A DNA stretch of 64,000 bases from Albula goreensis (taxonomy: Eukaryota > Chordata > Actinopteri > Albuliformes > Albulidae): contig CM040745.1 of NCBI GenBank assembly GCA_022829145.1, positions 22,288,906-22,352,905 of the forward strand, read 5' to 3'. The position numbers and the translations under genes are program-made. Below the pieces are notes generated by a model. It saw only the letters and a program-made list of their open reading frames with translations. It ran no database searches and was not told the origin of the DNA. This document shows positions 43,580 to 55,620 of the stretch, in pieces. Position 1 is the first letter of the stretch. Every line of letters begins with the position of its first letter.

Positions 43580-46500
43580 CTGCAAATGGGGAAAGAAACA
43601 CGACAGACAGAACACGATATCAGAACACAATAAACTCTCTTCATACAGTTAACATTAACATGGCCATAATTAGTTTCATACATTCATACTAGTTTGCATA
43701 TGTTCATTTTTCACAGATTTGGTGACAGACATGGCCAATCCTACCTGGGAGTGCACAGGAAGGCTTAACCCCCTCTTGTCTGCCACAATGATGGTGATGA
43801 TGGTCTTTAGAATGGTTCCAAGGAAAGTGTTCACTCCAAACACTAAGGCACACATTTCTTTAGTGAGAGAGGAGGCAATCTGGAAACTGGAAAGCACAAC
43901 CTTAGATTAATTGCAGCTAAATCGACCTATCTTGGCTACTTATTATATGACAGTGATCACATGGCATCCTAGAATTTAACTCCACTGCTGATGCAAAAAA
44001 AAAAAAAACATTTAGGTTGAGGATGTTCACAAATAACCCAATTTGTTCAATTAGGGTCAATGAACAGCTTTCAGTTTCTTATTAAGCACATTTCCTAAAT
44101 TAGGGAATAAATACCATCTGCACCTACAACATCTGCTACACAGGCCATTTTTACTTGCTTGTTATGTGTTCTCCTCCCAGGCATTCTATATCAATTTAAC
44201 CATTTAAAAGAATGTTGCTTGATCATTTCAGAAAAGCCTTAGGACATTAGGAATTGCTCAGTGCAGTAATGGTATTAATGGTCAATGTCTTTTTTCCTTT
44301 CAAGACTTACTTGGAAATTAAGAAGCAGGGAGTACACCTTAACTGCAAAACACTCCTGTCAGTATAATCTCATTAATATTGCTATGTACATGAGTTACTT
44401 GAATAATCACTGATATCATTCCCTATATCATGTGTAAATTTGCATTGAGGTATAACAGAAGGGAGTACTGCAGAAGCAGTATGTCTTGAAGGGTAGCAGC
44501 ACTCACGTGGCAATAGGCACAAGAAACTGGTAGAAGCCCCTGAAGAAAGAGTAGGCCACATAGCAGACCCAGATGTTATCAGTGGTGCCCATGAGGAGCA
44601 GCAGGCCGGCCTGCAGGGCGGTATCAATGCCTATGACCAGCTCCGACCACAGGTTCCACCTGATCTTCACAAATCCAGCGGCAAAGGATGTGATGGCACC
44701 TTGGAAGAACCAGAGCACAGATCCTTCAGGTCCAGAAAAAGATAAAACACATCCCCCAAAGAACCACATACTTACATAGGATATCGATACCAACCAAACA
44801 CAAAATTATTCCAGAAATGTAATGTGAACTTTAACTCCCCTTTATTTGTGGATATATGTAAGCCTATGTCTACCTTCCCATATCCAATTCATTTTTTAAA
44901 AAAATATACATGAGGATTATGTGTGTAATGAATAATAAAATTTATAGTTGTATAAAACTGGAATAGGCAAAAATTTTGTACTATACACACAGAAACTGTG
45001 AGTCTCTGAACTTCATATAAATTCTACATTTGCTGCCATCCTGTGGAGCTCTTAATTACTGCAGTTTCAAGAATTCCTACAATTGCTGCTGATAGAGGAC
45101 CAATGTCCTTGTCTCGCACTGGACCTTGAGATTCTTCTACCAATAAAATCACGTTCTAAATGGCAGCAGTACCAGAAGGATAAAGAAGTGGAGCATTGAG
45201 TATTTGTATGTTGCTAACACAGTACATGTCAGCAACTGGCCAGTGTTAAATAAATTAAAATTAAAAACTATTTTGGAAAAATTGTTGGAATTAATTCCAG
45301 TCATCACAGAATTATTGGAAAGCAAATGTTAACTTGAAGCAGGACTGGCTAAGCAGGTCACAGTCAAGGCTAAGATAAGAAATGTAATGCTGTATGTTAT
45401 CAAGCCATAAAACAAGTTACTGACATGGCCAGATAGCATTAGCAAGCTCAATTAGTTATTTAATGTTTGCAAAAATAACTAGCTGTTTGATTTGGGACTC
45501 ACAGATGTTAGTGGAGGTGACAAAGGTTGACTGAGTATGTTAGATTGCTAGCAAACATAACTAGTAAAATTACTTGCATTTTCAAAAGTTGGTTTAAATC
45601 TGTCGTATGTCATATGGTCCAACAGACTATCTCAAAATACAAACTGCAACTGATAAATGACAACAATAAAGTTTTTCTGGAAACTGCAGTACATTTCAGT
45701 GTTTAAACACCCTAATGCTGAGTAACCAAAAAAATCAGCAATGTGGCTATCCAGGATAGGGTTTGCCAATATATTGATATACTAACCCAGCAGAGTTGAA
45801 GCTGCCTCTACTGCCCCGTTGTAAACACGCTGGTTCTCAGAAACGGGGAAGACCTTGTCCCACAGGACGTGAACGTAGAACAGCACCAGGTAGTATCCTG
45901 TGGAGTTAAAGACCCACCACAGGCTCCAGAGTCGCAGGCTAGGCACGTGCAAAACACTCCGCAGTTCCTTCAGCATCTGGACAAACACCGAGCTCCTCCA
46001 AGAGGCCAACACCTTCAAAGGGCGTGAGGAGGTGGAGGGGGAGGGTCTGTCCGATTTCATCTTGCTTAGTTCGGCTTCAGTCGCTGCTGCCTCCTGGTGG
46101 TCCCGATTAAAGAACATGCTGCGCCTGGGCCAGGGTAGGCAGAAAGACAGCAGGAGTCCGAAGCTCACTAGGCCAAGGGAAACAGCGCTGAGACCACTGT
46201 AGGTCATACCGCCTACAGACAGCAGTAACTGCCCCAAAACCGAGCTGGTGAAGACACCCAGCAGAACAGAGGAGCGAGAGTAGCTGGCCACACGCTGGTA
46301 CATCTCTGGCTTCACTAGAGAGAAGATGTAGGAGGAATAGGCAACACGTGCTGCCATGCTAATGCCATAGAAGAACTCCATGAACTGCATCTCCAGTAAT
46401 GTAGAGCCGAAGAGAAGCAGGAGCCAGATGGACACACTGCTGAGGCTCTGCAGCACCAGCACAGGTTTGTAGCGCAGGAAGTCTGTTAGCAGGAAGACCG

Positions 46501-49500
46501 GCACCAGCACCACCATGTGGGAGTAGGACAGCACAGGGTTGACCTCATTGGTGACCTGCAGAGCAGGTTGAGGAGAGTCTGAGAAAAGCATGGATACCAC
46601 TTCATATCTTACATTCATGTTTTCAGCTCTACTTTATTGGTTGGGGGTTGTGTGTGACAGTACGGATTCAAAGAAGCATGAAAAACCTCACCACATTCTA
46701 ATTTATTACTAGCTGAAGTAGCACTGCACTTCCTTTTTATAGTTTTTCAAAATGATGCTTCTGAAGTACAAATATATCACCTTTCACCTATAATTGACTT
46801 ACTATAATTGATTTAATCAGATGGTGAATGCATCTGCGAAACTCACTGAACTGAAAGTATCTGTCCAATATGGTTTCTTTCTCCTTACTTTTGATGAATT
46901 GCCGTGTCATGTTATAAAATCATTTATCTGATTTCTATTTCACAATTCTAGACAGTCTTAATTCCAAAGAGTACTGTCAATCCAAAATGTAGCAGCATCA
47001 TCTATGCAATTCAAAAACATAAGAGTGCCTTTTTACTTCAGCCAACAGAAAAACATTCTTTATATGCTGCTGGCTTATATTTTCTTGTCAAGTTCAGACC
47101 TGCAATAGAGGAAAGCATTGAAGAGAATTAGCCATTCAGCCACTCAGCTGCACTGCATGACTTATTAAGATTAAACTGCCCTACTGTGCTATTTGAGACA
47201 ATATTAGGCAGTGGGACAGACCAGTAATATTCAGCAAATATGTACTTGCACCTCACACCCCAGCAAAAGGCTCTAAATTTAATATTGCAACGTGTATGTT
47301 TAAGGTTGTTTAGACAACGCACAGTAAATACGGCATAGTACCTGAAATAAGTCCCTCCACAATCTCTCATTTCTAAATACTTCTAAATCACTCTAAAATA
47401 TAATCAGATGTTTTCTTTCCTACTGCAATATGCAGGGGCCTCATTTATAAACCATGCATACGCACAAAAACACTCTAAAACATGCGTACGCCGATTTTCA
47501 TACTGTTTGGGATTTATAAAACTTTTACTTGACTTGAGAATGTGTGTACTGGTATGATACGTTCGACCCAGGCGTGCGCACATTTAGGGCACATTTTTGC
47601 TCTAAATAGCACACCCTAACGACCAAAGGAAATTTGCACTACAGTTTTCCCTTTTTATGATGATTAATTATCAAAAAGCAATATGCAGCGATGATCGGTT
47701 TACCCTATGTACTGGTGCAATCGACTCCTCTCACATTGCAATAAGGGCACGGTCAGTGGATGAATAGGTGTAAGCAAATCAGAATTTCCATTCAGTAAAT
47801 GTGCGAGTGATTTGCGATGTACAAATAACACCGACATATGTGGTTGCCCGATGGCCAGGGTCATGATTCCTTCATGATCAGTAAAGCTGGAAATCAACTC
47901 CGATAATCGTTGCCAGCCACTCATCGACAGAGCTCAGTGGTGGCACCCTCCATACCGCCGCCCGTTGCCCATACGCTTGCAGTTGGGCAAGTAAAAGCCT
48001 GTTTGCCTCAAGCTTGATGTCGGACCATCTTTTATTTATTTTGATCTGCGTGCGGCTCTCTATACCCGAGAAATTGACAGCCGGGTAACCTCCTGCCATG
48101 CAAGGTGTTTTTGTATTTGTTACCCCGGTGCCATGGCCACCTGAAATTATATCTGTTTAGAAGGCTACAGCTTCGATTTCGCAGCTTCTTTCACGGTTTC
48201 TTTTTTTCCCCAGTTCGCTGCCATTATTGCATTTAAAATATATTGCTCTGTTCTTCACATAATTTATAGACCTTAATTGACCTTGACTTCCGGAGCACCA
48301 TATATGCTTAAATGTGCGCCGTTAACACATGCACAATTGTAGGATTAGTTGTGATTTATAACAGAAGACATGCGTGTGTGTTGCGTACGCAAGTTTTATA
48401 AATCAGATTTCTTTTTTGCGTACGCAAACTCGTAGGTTTTGGCGTATGTAACTATTTAGGCATGAAAGTACGCAAAGTCTTATAAATGAGGCCCAACAAA
48501 AACACTCCAAAATGTGCGTATGCCGATTTTCATGCATAATTTGGGATTTATGAAACTCTTGACGTGAAAATGTTAGTACCGGTATGTGGTGTGGCGGGAA
48601 GGTGTCCTCAGGGGCGTTCCGACTTTTTTGCCAATGATGATGATCGGCTCACGAGTTAGTTTCGCTTAACATGAGCTGTGCCCTTGGAACGCTGTGCTGG
48701 ACTGGAGCTGGCGCTAGAGGGCCATAGAAGTAGCAGCTAGCCAATACATAACCATCTGCAAGTCCTGTCAACTCTGGGGTTCTTTGGCCACGGGGAGTTT
48801 CTAGTGGGAAATAGCGGACCGGTCAAGTATATCCCAGTCCTTACTCAGTCATGTCATCCCAAGAGTGCTGGATGGAACAGTTTGAGATACAACAGATTTC
48901 CCTATACAGCTGGCAAACATCAAAGAACAATTTGCAGCGATGACCAGTCTCCCCTGTGTTGCAATTAGGGCGCCATCAGTGAATGAATATGTGTAAATAA
49001 ATCTTAGTAATTTCCATTCAGTTAAAAGTGCACTGGATTTGCAATGCACAAATGACACTGAGAAATGTGGTTGCCCGATGTCCAGGGTTATGTCATGGTT
49101 CGTTCATATCGATAAACTGATTATTTAAATTAAGTCCTATAAGCGCAGTTGGCCGCACATCTAGGGAGGTCAGCGGTGGCACCCACATACCGCCGTCCGT
49201 TGCTCCTACACTTGCAGTTGGACGTGCGTGGCTCTCTATACCTGAGAAACTGACAGCCGCGGTAACATCCTGCCATGCAAGGTTTACACCGTAGCTGTGG
49301 CCGGCTGAAATTATATTTTTTCTAATATCTATTTAAAGTTTTGATTTCGCATTCCGAGAAATTTTTTTCCATTATTCACTGGCATTGTTGCATTTAAAAT
49401 ATATTGCTGTGTCCTGCACATTATTTATAAACCTTGCTCAATTGATTTCAACTTCCGGAGCACCATATGTGTTTAAATGTTGGCGTTTCAGGGTGTGGTT

Positions 49501-52325
49501 GTTGCGCGCGTTCACGCACGCACAGTTGTATGATTCGTTGTAATTTATAGAAGACGTGTATGTGTTGGGTACGCAAGTGTTATATATCAGATTGTTTTCT
49601 AGGTTTTGGCGCACATAACTATGCAAGTACAAAAGTATGCATAGTTTTATCAATGAGGCCCCTGGTGTTTATCTGCCCGAGGCTTTTTCACTGCAGACTT
49701 GTCTGCAGTGCCAGATTTGATTACCCAAGCACTGACCCACTTAAAAAGAATGTCTACTTTGACCCCATTCAACAAGTTGCACTCCCTCCTGCTGCCACAG
49801 CACTGTTAGAGGTCCAGTGTGCAAATGCCGTCACAGCAGTTGGTAACTTACTAATCAGGTACACACCAGACAGATCTGAACACTGCAAACTGGGATTTGT
49901 GAAGACTGGAATTTAGATTAATTTCCTGATTCTGCAAAATCTGTAAGCCTTTTGTGAAATACACCTAAGCTGCATAGTGACTGGTCTGACCTCACATATG
50001 CTGTAACATTAGGCAGCTGCCATCATGCTCTATGACTTAGATGGGACAAGAGGTATCTATTCTTATAACCAAGACAATTCATGTGAGATTTCAAAGAAAC
50101 CTTGCTTTGCCATCTGATAACTACAATTAAAATAGGAGTGATCGCCCAGGCAGGGACATGGCACCTTAGGTAGACCTACTGGAAAAATTTGAAGAGGACA
50201 GATTGAGGAATTAATTCTCTGTTCGAGTTGCTGTCTTCAGCCAAAGAGCTCTATCCCTCACCTTAATTCCCCCTTGGCTATATTCAAATGATTCATTAGA
50301 AAATACTGCCTACATTCCAGGCTTACAGCAGATGAGTTTAAGCCTGTAATGCCTGGCTACCTCGTATTAAATTGCACTTATCTTAAAGATAAGTTTTTTG
50401 CTGTTGCTATTATTCTCAAAATTAGTATCAAAGTACTCTTCATAGATATTCAAGTGTTTGCCTGCAGACTGAACAAGTACTGGCAGTATACAGAATATGG
50501 GAACTCCCAACAATATATGAATATCTGTTGACTGATTAGTTGGAACAATTGCCTTTATAACAACCTCAGGCCTTTGAATGCTGTTGCACAAATAAGACTG
50601 CAGTGTCCTGTTTTAATGTGGGAACATCCTGAGGAAATGTTTGCATCATAGGGTGCATCTGATAACCAGTGCGGCTGGTAGCTTTATATTCCTTGGCCAT
50701 AATTATATCATGCATAGTGATTATCAGACTCTGTGAGAGATGGCTGTCCATAGCATGCCAGATCTACCACCTTGTTTACCATTTGGAAACAGGCAATATG
50801 GTACCTTCTTTGGTGTTCCCAATATTTATCTACCCCTTGGAAATGCTATAGTTTATTTTTACATTAAAATGCATAACTTTTAGGTCACAGTCAGTGTCAC
50901 ATTCATATACTTCTACTTTAATTTTTCCAATATCAGATATTTGCAAAATAGAAGTAAACTAAGCCCAAAGGTGTTTACTCATTTACCCTTTTGATTTTTT
51001 TCAGAGTTTAAAAAGATGACATTTTTCATGGGGAGTAAAACAGAGCATAATGTCATAATGTTTTATTTGGCTGCATCAAGCTCTTTCCCATTGCATCTTT
51101 GATGAACCCCACTAAAACTATTTACCAAGAAGTGGTAGAGTGTTAGGCTTTTCTGCTTTGGATCCCTATGCAGTTCTTGAATGTGAATAACAGATGACAC
51201 ATTTGGTTGTGCACATCCCACAAATGTGAAGCGAGTTCTTAAAGTCCTTTAACAGGAATTTAGAAACGAGTCCTTGAAAAGCCCAAATTACCAAGTTAAA
51301 AGTATGCCATGTGATGAGTTGCTTCCAGCCAGGCAAGATCCTCTAACAGGTTCTGTCAAGCAGAGTAGGGGTAGATATGTGAATGCAATCTGGTGAAGCA
51401 GACTGTAACTAAATGTTTGCAAATTTGACTCCCAAGTTGGGCATGGCTGTTGCACTCGGATTACTTTTCTTGAATTTATTCATTGAAAATCCATCTTTAT
51501 ACATAAATAAGACAGACACTAAGCTATATAGGATTCCTTAAATGAAGGCATCTATATCTATCAGAATGTATGTCAGAATACATTAATATGCAAGCCTAGT
51601 GATCAGGGAATGTAAAGACTCTTTTAGGATATATTACTAGTAGTATTCCAGGATTGTTCAGTGTTTACACAATCCTTGACTGCACAGAAGCATAAATATT
51701 TACTTGACAAAAAACCAACAGTAGTTTCAAAACTTAAGTGTGTTTTCTCACTTCAGTTACTACTGGGTCATATGAGGTAATGGAACAGACATGGACACAC
51801 AGTAAGTTCTTTTGTGTGATACATCTAAATCAACATTCAAAACAGTGAAATTGAACAATGTAATGGGTGCATGCAGTGCACTTGCTTTAGTTTTAGACAT
51901 TTAAAAAAACCTTGTATACGAAGACCTGCAATAAAACATTCATCACAGAAAAAGAATTCACTAAGCAGCCAACAGATTCAGAAACTATGGAAACCACTGC
52001 TCTTCATCACTGAAAGGTGTACCATCTCTGAGCTGTGTGTCCAAAGCATTTATGACGGACACAGTAAGTGCAGACTGACCTGCTGCCTGGTGAAATTCTT
52101 CTCTGTACTCAGCAGAAAAGGTGTGATGAATGGTTCCCCAGGTTTCAGCTGAATCATAAAACCATAGAAGCAGAGGAAGATGACAGACCACTGCCAGGTA
52201 TGGGGCTCCCTGGTCTTGGCCTCTGGGGTGGCCTGCTCTGCATCTTCAGGTTTGCATGATCTGTCCTCCTTCAGCTCCTCACTAGAACCTGTGACATCAT
52301 CCCCTCCTGCCATTGAGTCCACCAT
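43382..52325 (-). CDS. slc19a1: Reduced folate carrier (solute carrier family 19 member 1), 5 coding exons
   Basis: Plasma-membrane antiporter that imports reduced folates in exchange for organic anions. Exons on the minus strand: 52325-52080, 46555-45787, 44699-44507, 43886-43745, 43579-43382. Their sum is 1,548 nt, 515 codons plus stop, all phases compatible. The protein has the family hallmarks CFYGFM.QLKPGEPFITP, NFTR, LSYS..VVLVPVFLLTD.LRY, FFNRD, LRLWSLWWVFNS.GYY, FVKIRW and FGVNTF..T..KTIIT. Twelve membrane spans are expected, six on each side of the loop in exon 2. It is somewhat shorter than the human protein (591 aa) because the C-terminal tail is short. It lies tail to tail with col18a1 as in human. 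SLC19A2/A3 are excluded by the RFC-like motifs and by synteny. Confidence 0.95.
43745..43886 (-). CDS. slc19a1: slc19a1 coding exon 4: TM11
   Basis: Residues 403-450, FQIASSLTKEMCALVFGVNT, then FLGTILKTIITIIVADKRGL and SLPVHSQ. The TM11 lysine in ILKTIIT aligns with human Lys411, placed at the substrate site. Acceptor CTTTCCAG, donor CAG/GTAGGA, phase 2 in and 0 out. Confidence 0.95.
44507..44699 (-). CDS. slc19a1: slc19a1 coding exon 3: TM8-TM10
   Basis: Residues 339-402 with split codons at both ends. (G)AITSFAAGFVKIRWNLWSEL, then GLLLLMGTTDNIWVCYVAYS and FFRGFYQFLVPIA. The arginine in FFRGFYQF aligns with human Arg373, implicated in folate binding. Acceptor CTTCCAAG, donor CCAC/GTGAGT. 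Confidence 0.95.
45787..46555 (-). CDS. slc19a1: slc19a1 coding exon 2: TM2-TM7 and central loop
   Basis: Residues 83-338 plus one base. Begins VTNEVNPVLSYSHMVVLVPV after acceptor CTCTGCAG. It includes AARVAYSSYIFSLVKPE, the GVFTSSVLGQLL span, the cytosolic loop after FFNRD, and LRLWSLWWVFNSTGYYLVLF. The single large exon is typical of SLC19 genes. Donor CTGG/GTTAGT, phase 1. An upstream in-frame ATG at 46618 lies in intron sequence and is not the start. Confidence 0.96.
47433..49664. mobile_element. Composite inverted-repeat DNA transposon, Harbinger-like, two tandem degenerate copies
   Basis: The outer ends are near-perfect inverted repeats: CAGGGGCCTCATTTATAAAC at 47433 and the reverse complement of the right end, CAGGGGCCTCATTGATAAAA. 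The inner boundary at about 48480-48496 carries a third end (CTTATAAATGAGGCCC). Immediately after it the internal sequence restarts (CAAAAACACTCCAAAATGTG versus CAAAAACACTCTAAAACATG at 47464). Thus copy 1 (47433-48495) and copy 2 (48496-49664) share a junction. Copy 1 holds a broken Myb/SANT-like frame on the minus strand, which suggests the PIF/Harbinger superfamily. No convincing target-site duplication is seen. Confidence 0.7.
47700..48099 (-). pseudogene. Broken Myb/SANT-like transposon protein (Harbinger accessory type)
   Basis: The frame starting at 48099 encodes INKRWSDIKLEANRLLLAQL and PPLSSVDEWLATIIGVDF. This matches the pattern of Harbinger Myb-like proteins, where a KWSDLK motif is followed by a P.LTP.EE..A.IIG motif. 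It stops at 47878, and a second open piece in another frame (47924-47700) continues the element, so it is frameshifted. Copy 2 retains related but more decayed DNA (49150-49300). No HARBI1-type nuclease found. Confidence 0.5.
52080..52325 (-). CDS. slc19a1: slc19a1 coding exon 1: start, cytosolic N-terminus, TM1
   Basis: Residues 1-82. ATG at 52325 in a good context (GAGACATGG). An acidic N-terminal tail rich in Glu/Asp precedes WSVIFLCFYGFMIQLKPGEP (TM1). It ends with the glycosylation sequon in EKNFTRQQ, conserved in RFC. Donor CAG/GTCAGT, phase 0. Confidence 0.93.
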
Positions 52326-52592
52326 GTCTCACCACTGTCACGGAAGACTGCTCCTTTGGTCTGTGTCTAACGTAATCTACCGATCTTCACAAACAGTCCA
52401 AGGGCATATGGTCGAGGATGCGATACGACAATGTGTGAAGTGCAGTGATGTTACTTCTTATTGTATTACAAGTTTTATAACCCAGACACACTGTTAAAAA
52501 TTAGTGAAAGTTTCTTAAAACCACAAAAAGTTTACTAGTGAGTTAAACTGCTACATGCTACCATTTTACATGTAGCTCTAAAATGTGTTAAC

Positions 52593-52653
52593 CTTTGTTC
52601 ACCATCTGTGCTTGGTAATGATTGAACAACGATCCTTGCTGACAGCATTGCAC
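52593..52653 (-). other. slc19a1: Possible untranslated or alternative 5' exon of slc19a1
   Basis: On the minus strand a strong acceptor (TTTTTTTTCTTCTCTCTTTTAG) is followed by 61 bases and a donor AAAG/GTTAAC. It contains an ATG open to its end. Mammalian SLC19A1 uses several 5' non-coding exons, so this is plausible, but only splice signals support it. Confidence 0.3.
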
Positions 52654-55475
52654 CTAAAAGAGAGAAGAAAAAAAAGCACTGAACAGCCAGTTTGCCACGA
52701 TATCCTACATATGAACAATGCAAGTGTCACCACACGCTGATTTACTTCCATTAAATAACTTTCTTTTCAACATGTGTAACCATTCCACATTTGTAGCTGG
52801 AGGTCATTTAAATGCAATAGTCTTTCAACTTTACAACTGGTCTTGTTAGTTTGTATTAAGTGTTTATTCATCTGTTTGTACTGCTTCAGTAATAATCTGT
52901 TATTGTATGTAGTGTTATACAATCAGAATCCTTTATTGGCTGAAATCATTAACACTGACTAACTAGGACCTTCCTGTCAGAAACAAAACTTGTATGCACA
53001 TGTACCTGTAGCTGAGAACTACAGAAAATAATGTCTTTCACACTCAAAAAGACATATTTTATAAATAATTACATGAAATGGCAAAAGGCTATACGTGTAT
53101 ATCTCAAAGAAACTGAAAGCTATTAATAGGCTGTGAACCCACAGTGCTGTCAGACATGGTTAAGCATTGCCGTTTTACTTTTCCATTGGATAAAGTTACA
53201 TGTATTTAAATATCTCATCAATACTTTTATGGTTTATAGTATGACTAATTCTCTACTGTTTTTTAAACGGAATATGACTTTAATATGCAATGCATCAAAT
53301 GACAAATAGAGCAGTGTTGACCATGTGACAATTTATCGTGATAAGCATATCGCAATGTGTTACGATAATTTCATTACCTTAATTTAAAAAGCCGACAACT
53401 GTATGGAAGCTTATGGAGCAAAGAAAAGTCGAGCGTGTATAATTGGCTGTTGATGCAGATGTGTGCACACCGATTATGTCATGCGCAAGACGAACAGCGA
53501 GCAAACGAAGAAGCTCCCCGGTTGTGTGGCAGTATTTCTGTTTTACATGTGACGACCACATTTAAACAGAAGTGACATACAGTAAAGATTACAGGTCACC
53601 AAGTAGTTGGGAGTGATGTCTCTTTACCCAGGAAGAGCAGGAAACATGCACAATAGAACAATCTTTATTTCAGGTTTAAAATAATTTAAACTCATTACAT
53701 ACATGAATATTTGGTTTATCACATCGCATATCGCCATAATCCATAAATTAATCGCATAACCCATTTTTCTCCATATAGTGCAGCCCTAGTGTATTCCTAC
53801 CTAATCTAAATGTCAAAACTAGTTGTATGAACAAAAACTAGAAAGCTAAATCATAAAACTGTGCTTCCCAATCATCCCGACTAAAGTTCTCATATAACAT
53901 AGTATATGTCAGATGCTTAAATAATGTCCTGACTTCAGCAGACACACTGACCGATTCCCTTTTACTTTTCATTACTGCATTGATTGAATTTCAGTGTTCA
54001 TCTACCAAGTGAATTTCAAATACTCTTACAGTCCTTCTGATTACTGTGCAAAAAGTCAATAAACGATTTGCAGACTTCCAATGATGATTAGAGTGGCGTA
54101 TTAAATTTGGGACTGTACAACACTAGATACATTTTTAAAAAATTTCACATCCTCAGTTCCTCATTAACAGCAACTGTTCAGTTGCAGTAATTCAGTTGTA
54201 ACTATCTTTATTCAGCATCCTAAACACTATTCTAACTCCAACCTCGTGTTATGACTAGTGTTTGTCACGTAACCAGATGGCCGATCAGCAATACTGAATG
54301 TGACGTTACATGCTAGCTGTTCGTTTGAAAGGTAACTCAGATGGACAGGAACCATCATCTTTCGCAAGCTACGACATTTAACGACCTAATTATCAAACAG
54401 TCTGTGTCCTGAAAGTGAACCAAGTAAGTTACCTAAACAGCAAAGCATTTTCAAACACGCACATGACATGTGGCCATGACATAGCCGATATACTATGTAC
54501 CTGACGCTAGGTAGCTGGCAAGCTAACTTAGCTAGGCAGTGAGCTAGCAAGTGTATCATTATCAGAAATATTTCGCTAGCTACATGGAAATACATTACCA
54601 CTGCAATTTGCTCCCCAACTGGCTAAAGAGAACAAGCACCTTAATATTTGAAAATACAACAAACATATAGGAAGCGCTTATTTAAAACGTTTATTTATTT
54701 AAAAAAATGCACGAGAAGGCAAGCGATACTACGTACTGCAACTAGCTGGGAAGTTAGCTAGCAAACGTGCTACCCATGCGCTTAAAATGTCAGTTTTAAA
54801 ACTACCTGACATTTACCAAACATTTGAAACCTAACTGAGTTATCTGTCTTGGCAGGACAATCAAACATGCCATGCCAGAAACGTCAATTCAAATTTCAGG
54901 TAAAGACTCCAATACTTTAACATGTTTACATTAATGTTACAATTGTGGTCATCTTGCCGAAACACTAAAGATGGGTGGTGATAAATTAAAAACAACGACT
55001 AGCGACAAGAACAGTGCAGTATTCTCGCGATTTTTTTTAAACAAAGCCTGTGACCTAGCGTTCGTAAACATGTGAAAGGTATGTGTTCAGGCTCCACATT
55101 GTCCTGCTCTGATGCAACTAATGTGGGCTAACAGGTCAAACAGATAACGAAAAGCACCGAGGCGGTCTAGCAAACCAAGAAAGAAATGAACAACAAGCCC
55201 ATATTTTCACCTCGAATCTCGTTAACTTTTCAGAACATATGAAACTACTTAGCTAATGTGGCTAAATATCGTAGTGTTTTGCAATGCAGCTCAGTAGGTT
55301 AGATAACTTCGCTGTTAGCAAGCTTGGCTGCACTGATTAACTTAGTTCGGTCTTCAAAATAATGCACTGCAAGAAGTACGCATAATACCGGTCGTCTTTA
55401 CTGGTCCTTTGAATAAGACGCACACGTGGTGATATAAGAACAAACAGGTACTGCACAACGAAGTATTGACATTAC
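52654..55475 (-). other. slc19a1: Putative 5' intron of slc19a1
   Basis: Non-coding. It holds a degenerate DNA-element relic (53310-53795) and, at 54240-55330, a stretch rich in GCTAGC, TTAGCTA and ACGTTA words that is common near fish promoters. Confidence 0.5.
53310..53795. mobile_element. Degenerate DNA transposon relic (TAGGGCTGCAC-type terminus)
   Basis: The right end reads, in reverse complement, CTAGGGCTGCACTATATGG followed by ATCG/GCGATA-rich sequence. The left part (ATTTATCGTGATAAGCATATCGC) is an imperfect inverted counterpart of CGATATGCGATGTGATAA at 53717-53735. This vocabulary is typical of abundant non-autonomous fish DNA elements. No coding capacity or target duplication recognised. 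Confidence 0.4.
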
Positions 55476-55620
55476 CTCATTTGCTTGTTTCCCTTTGCTC
55501 GCGTACGCAGTTCTGAGCAAGCGCTTAACTTGTGTCTACTCGATGACGATGCACAGATTTTGTAACGACGCTGACCAATCGCTGCTCCAGATTAACCTCG
55601 TGTTCTTCGAAGAGAAAGTA
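55476..55620 (-). promoter_or_regulatory. slc19a1: Candidate slc19a1 promoter and non-coding first exon
   Basis: Reading the minus strand, an ATTGG/CCAAT box (55575-55579) is followed by a CpG-containing stretch (GCGTCG, GCGTACGCGAGC) and then by a donor ATGAG/GTAATG at 55475. CpGs are markedly commoner here (55490-55610) than in surrounding DNA. This fits a TATA-less housekeeping-type promoter with exon 1 ending at 55476. Confidence 0.45.

Larger units (their letters stand above)
43580..45786 (-). other. slc19a1: slc19a1 introns between coding exons 2 and 5
   Basis: The introns 44700-45786, 43887-44506 and 43580-43744 are AT-rich. Apart from a poly-A run at 43997-44009, nothing is recognised in them. 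Confidence 0.7.
46556..52079 (-). other. slc19a1: slc19a1 intron between coding exons 1 and 2 (5.5 kb)
   Basis: Contains the composite inverted-repeat transposon (47433-49664). No other coding or RNA feature recognised. Confidence 0.75.

Noticed and set aside
46556-46618. ATG (MNVRYEVVSMLF...) in front of slc19a1 exon 2 as a start
   Set aside because: It lies in intron sequence before a good CTCTGCAG acceptor; homology begins exactly at VTNEV, and the true N-terminus with TM1 is at 52325.
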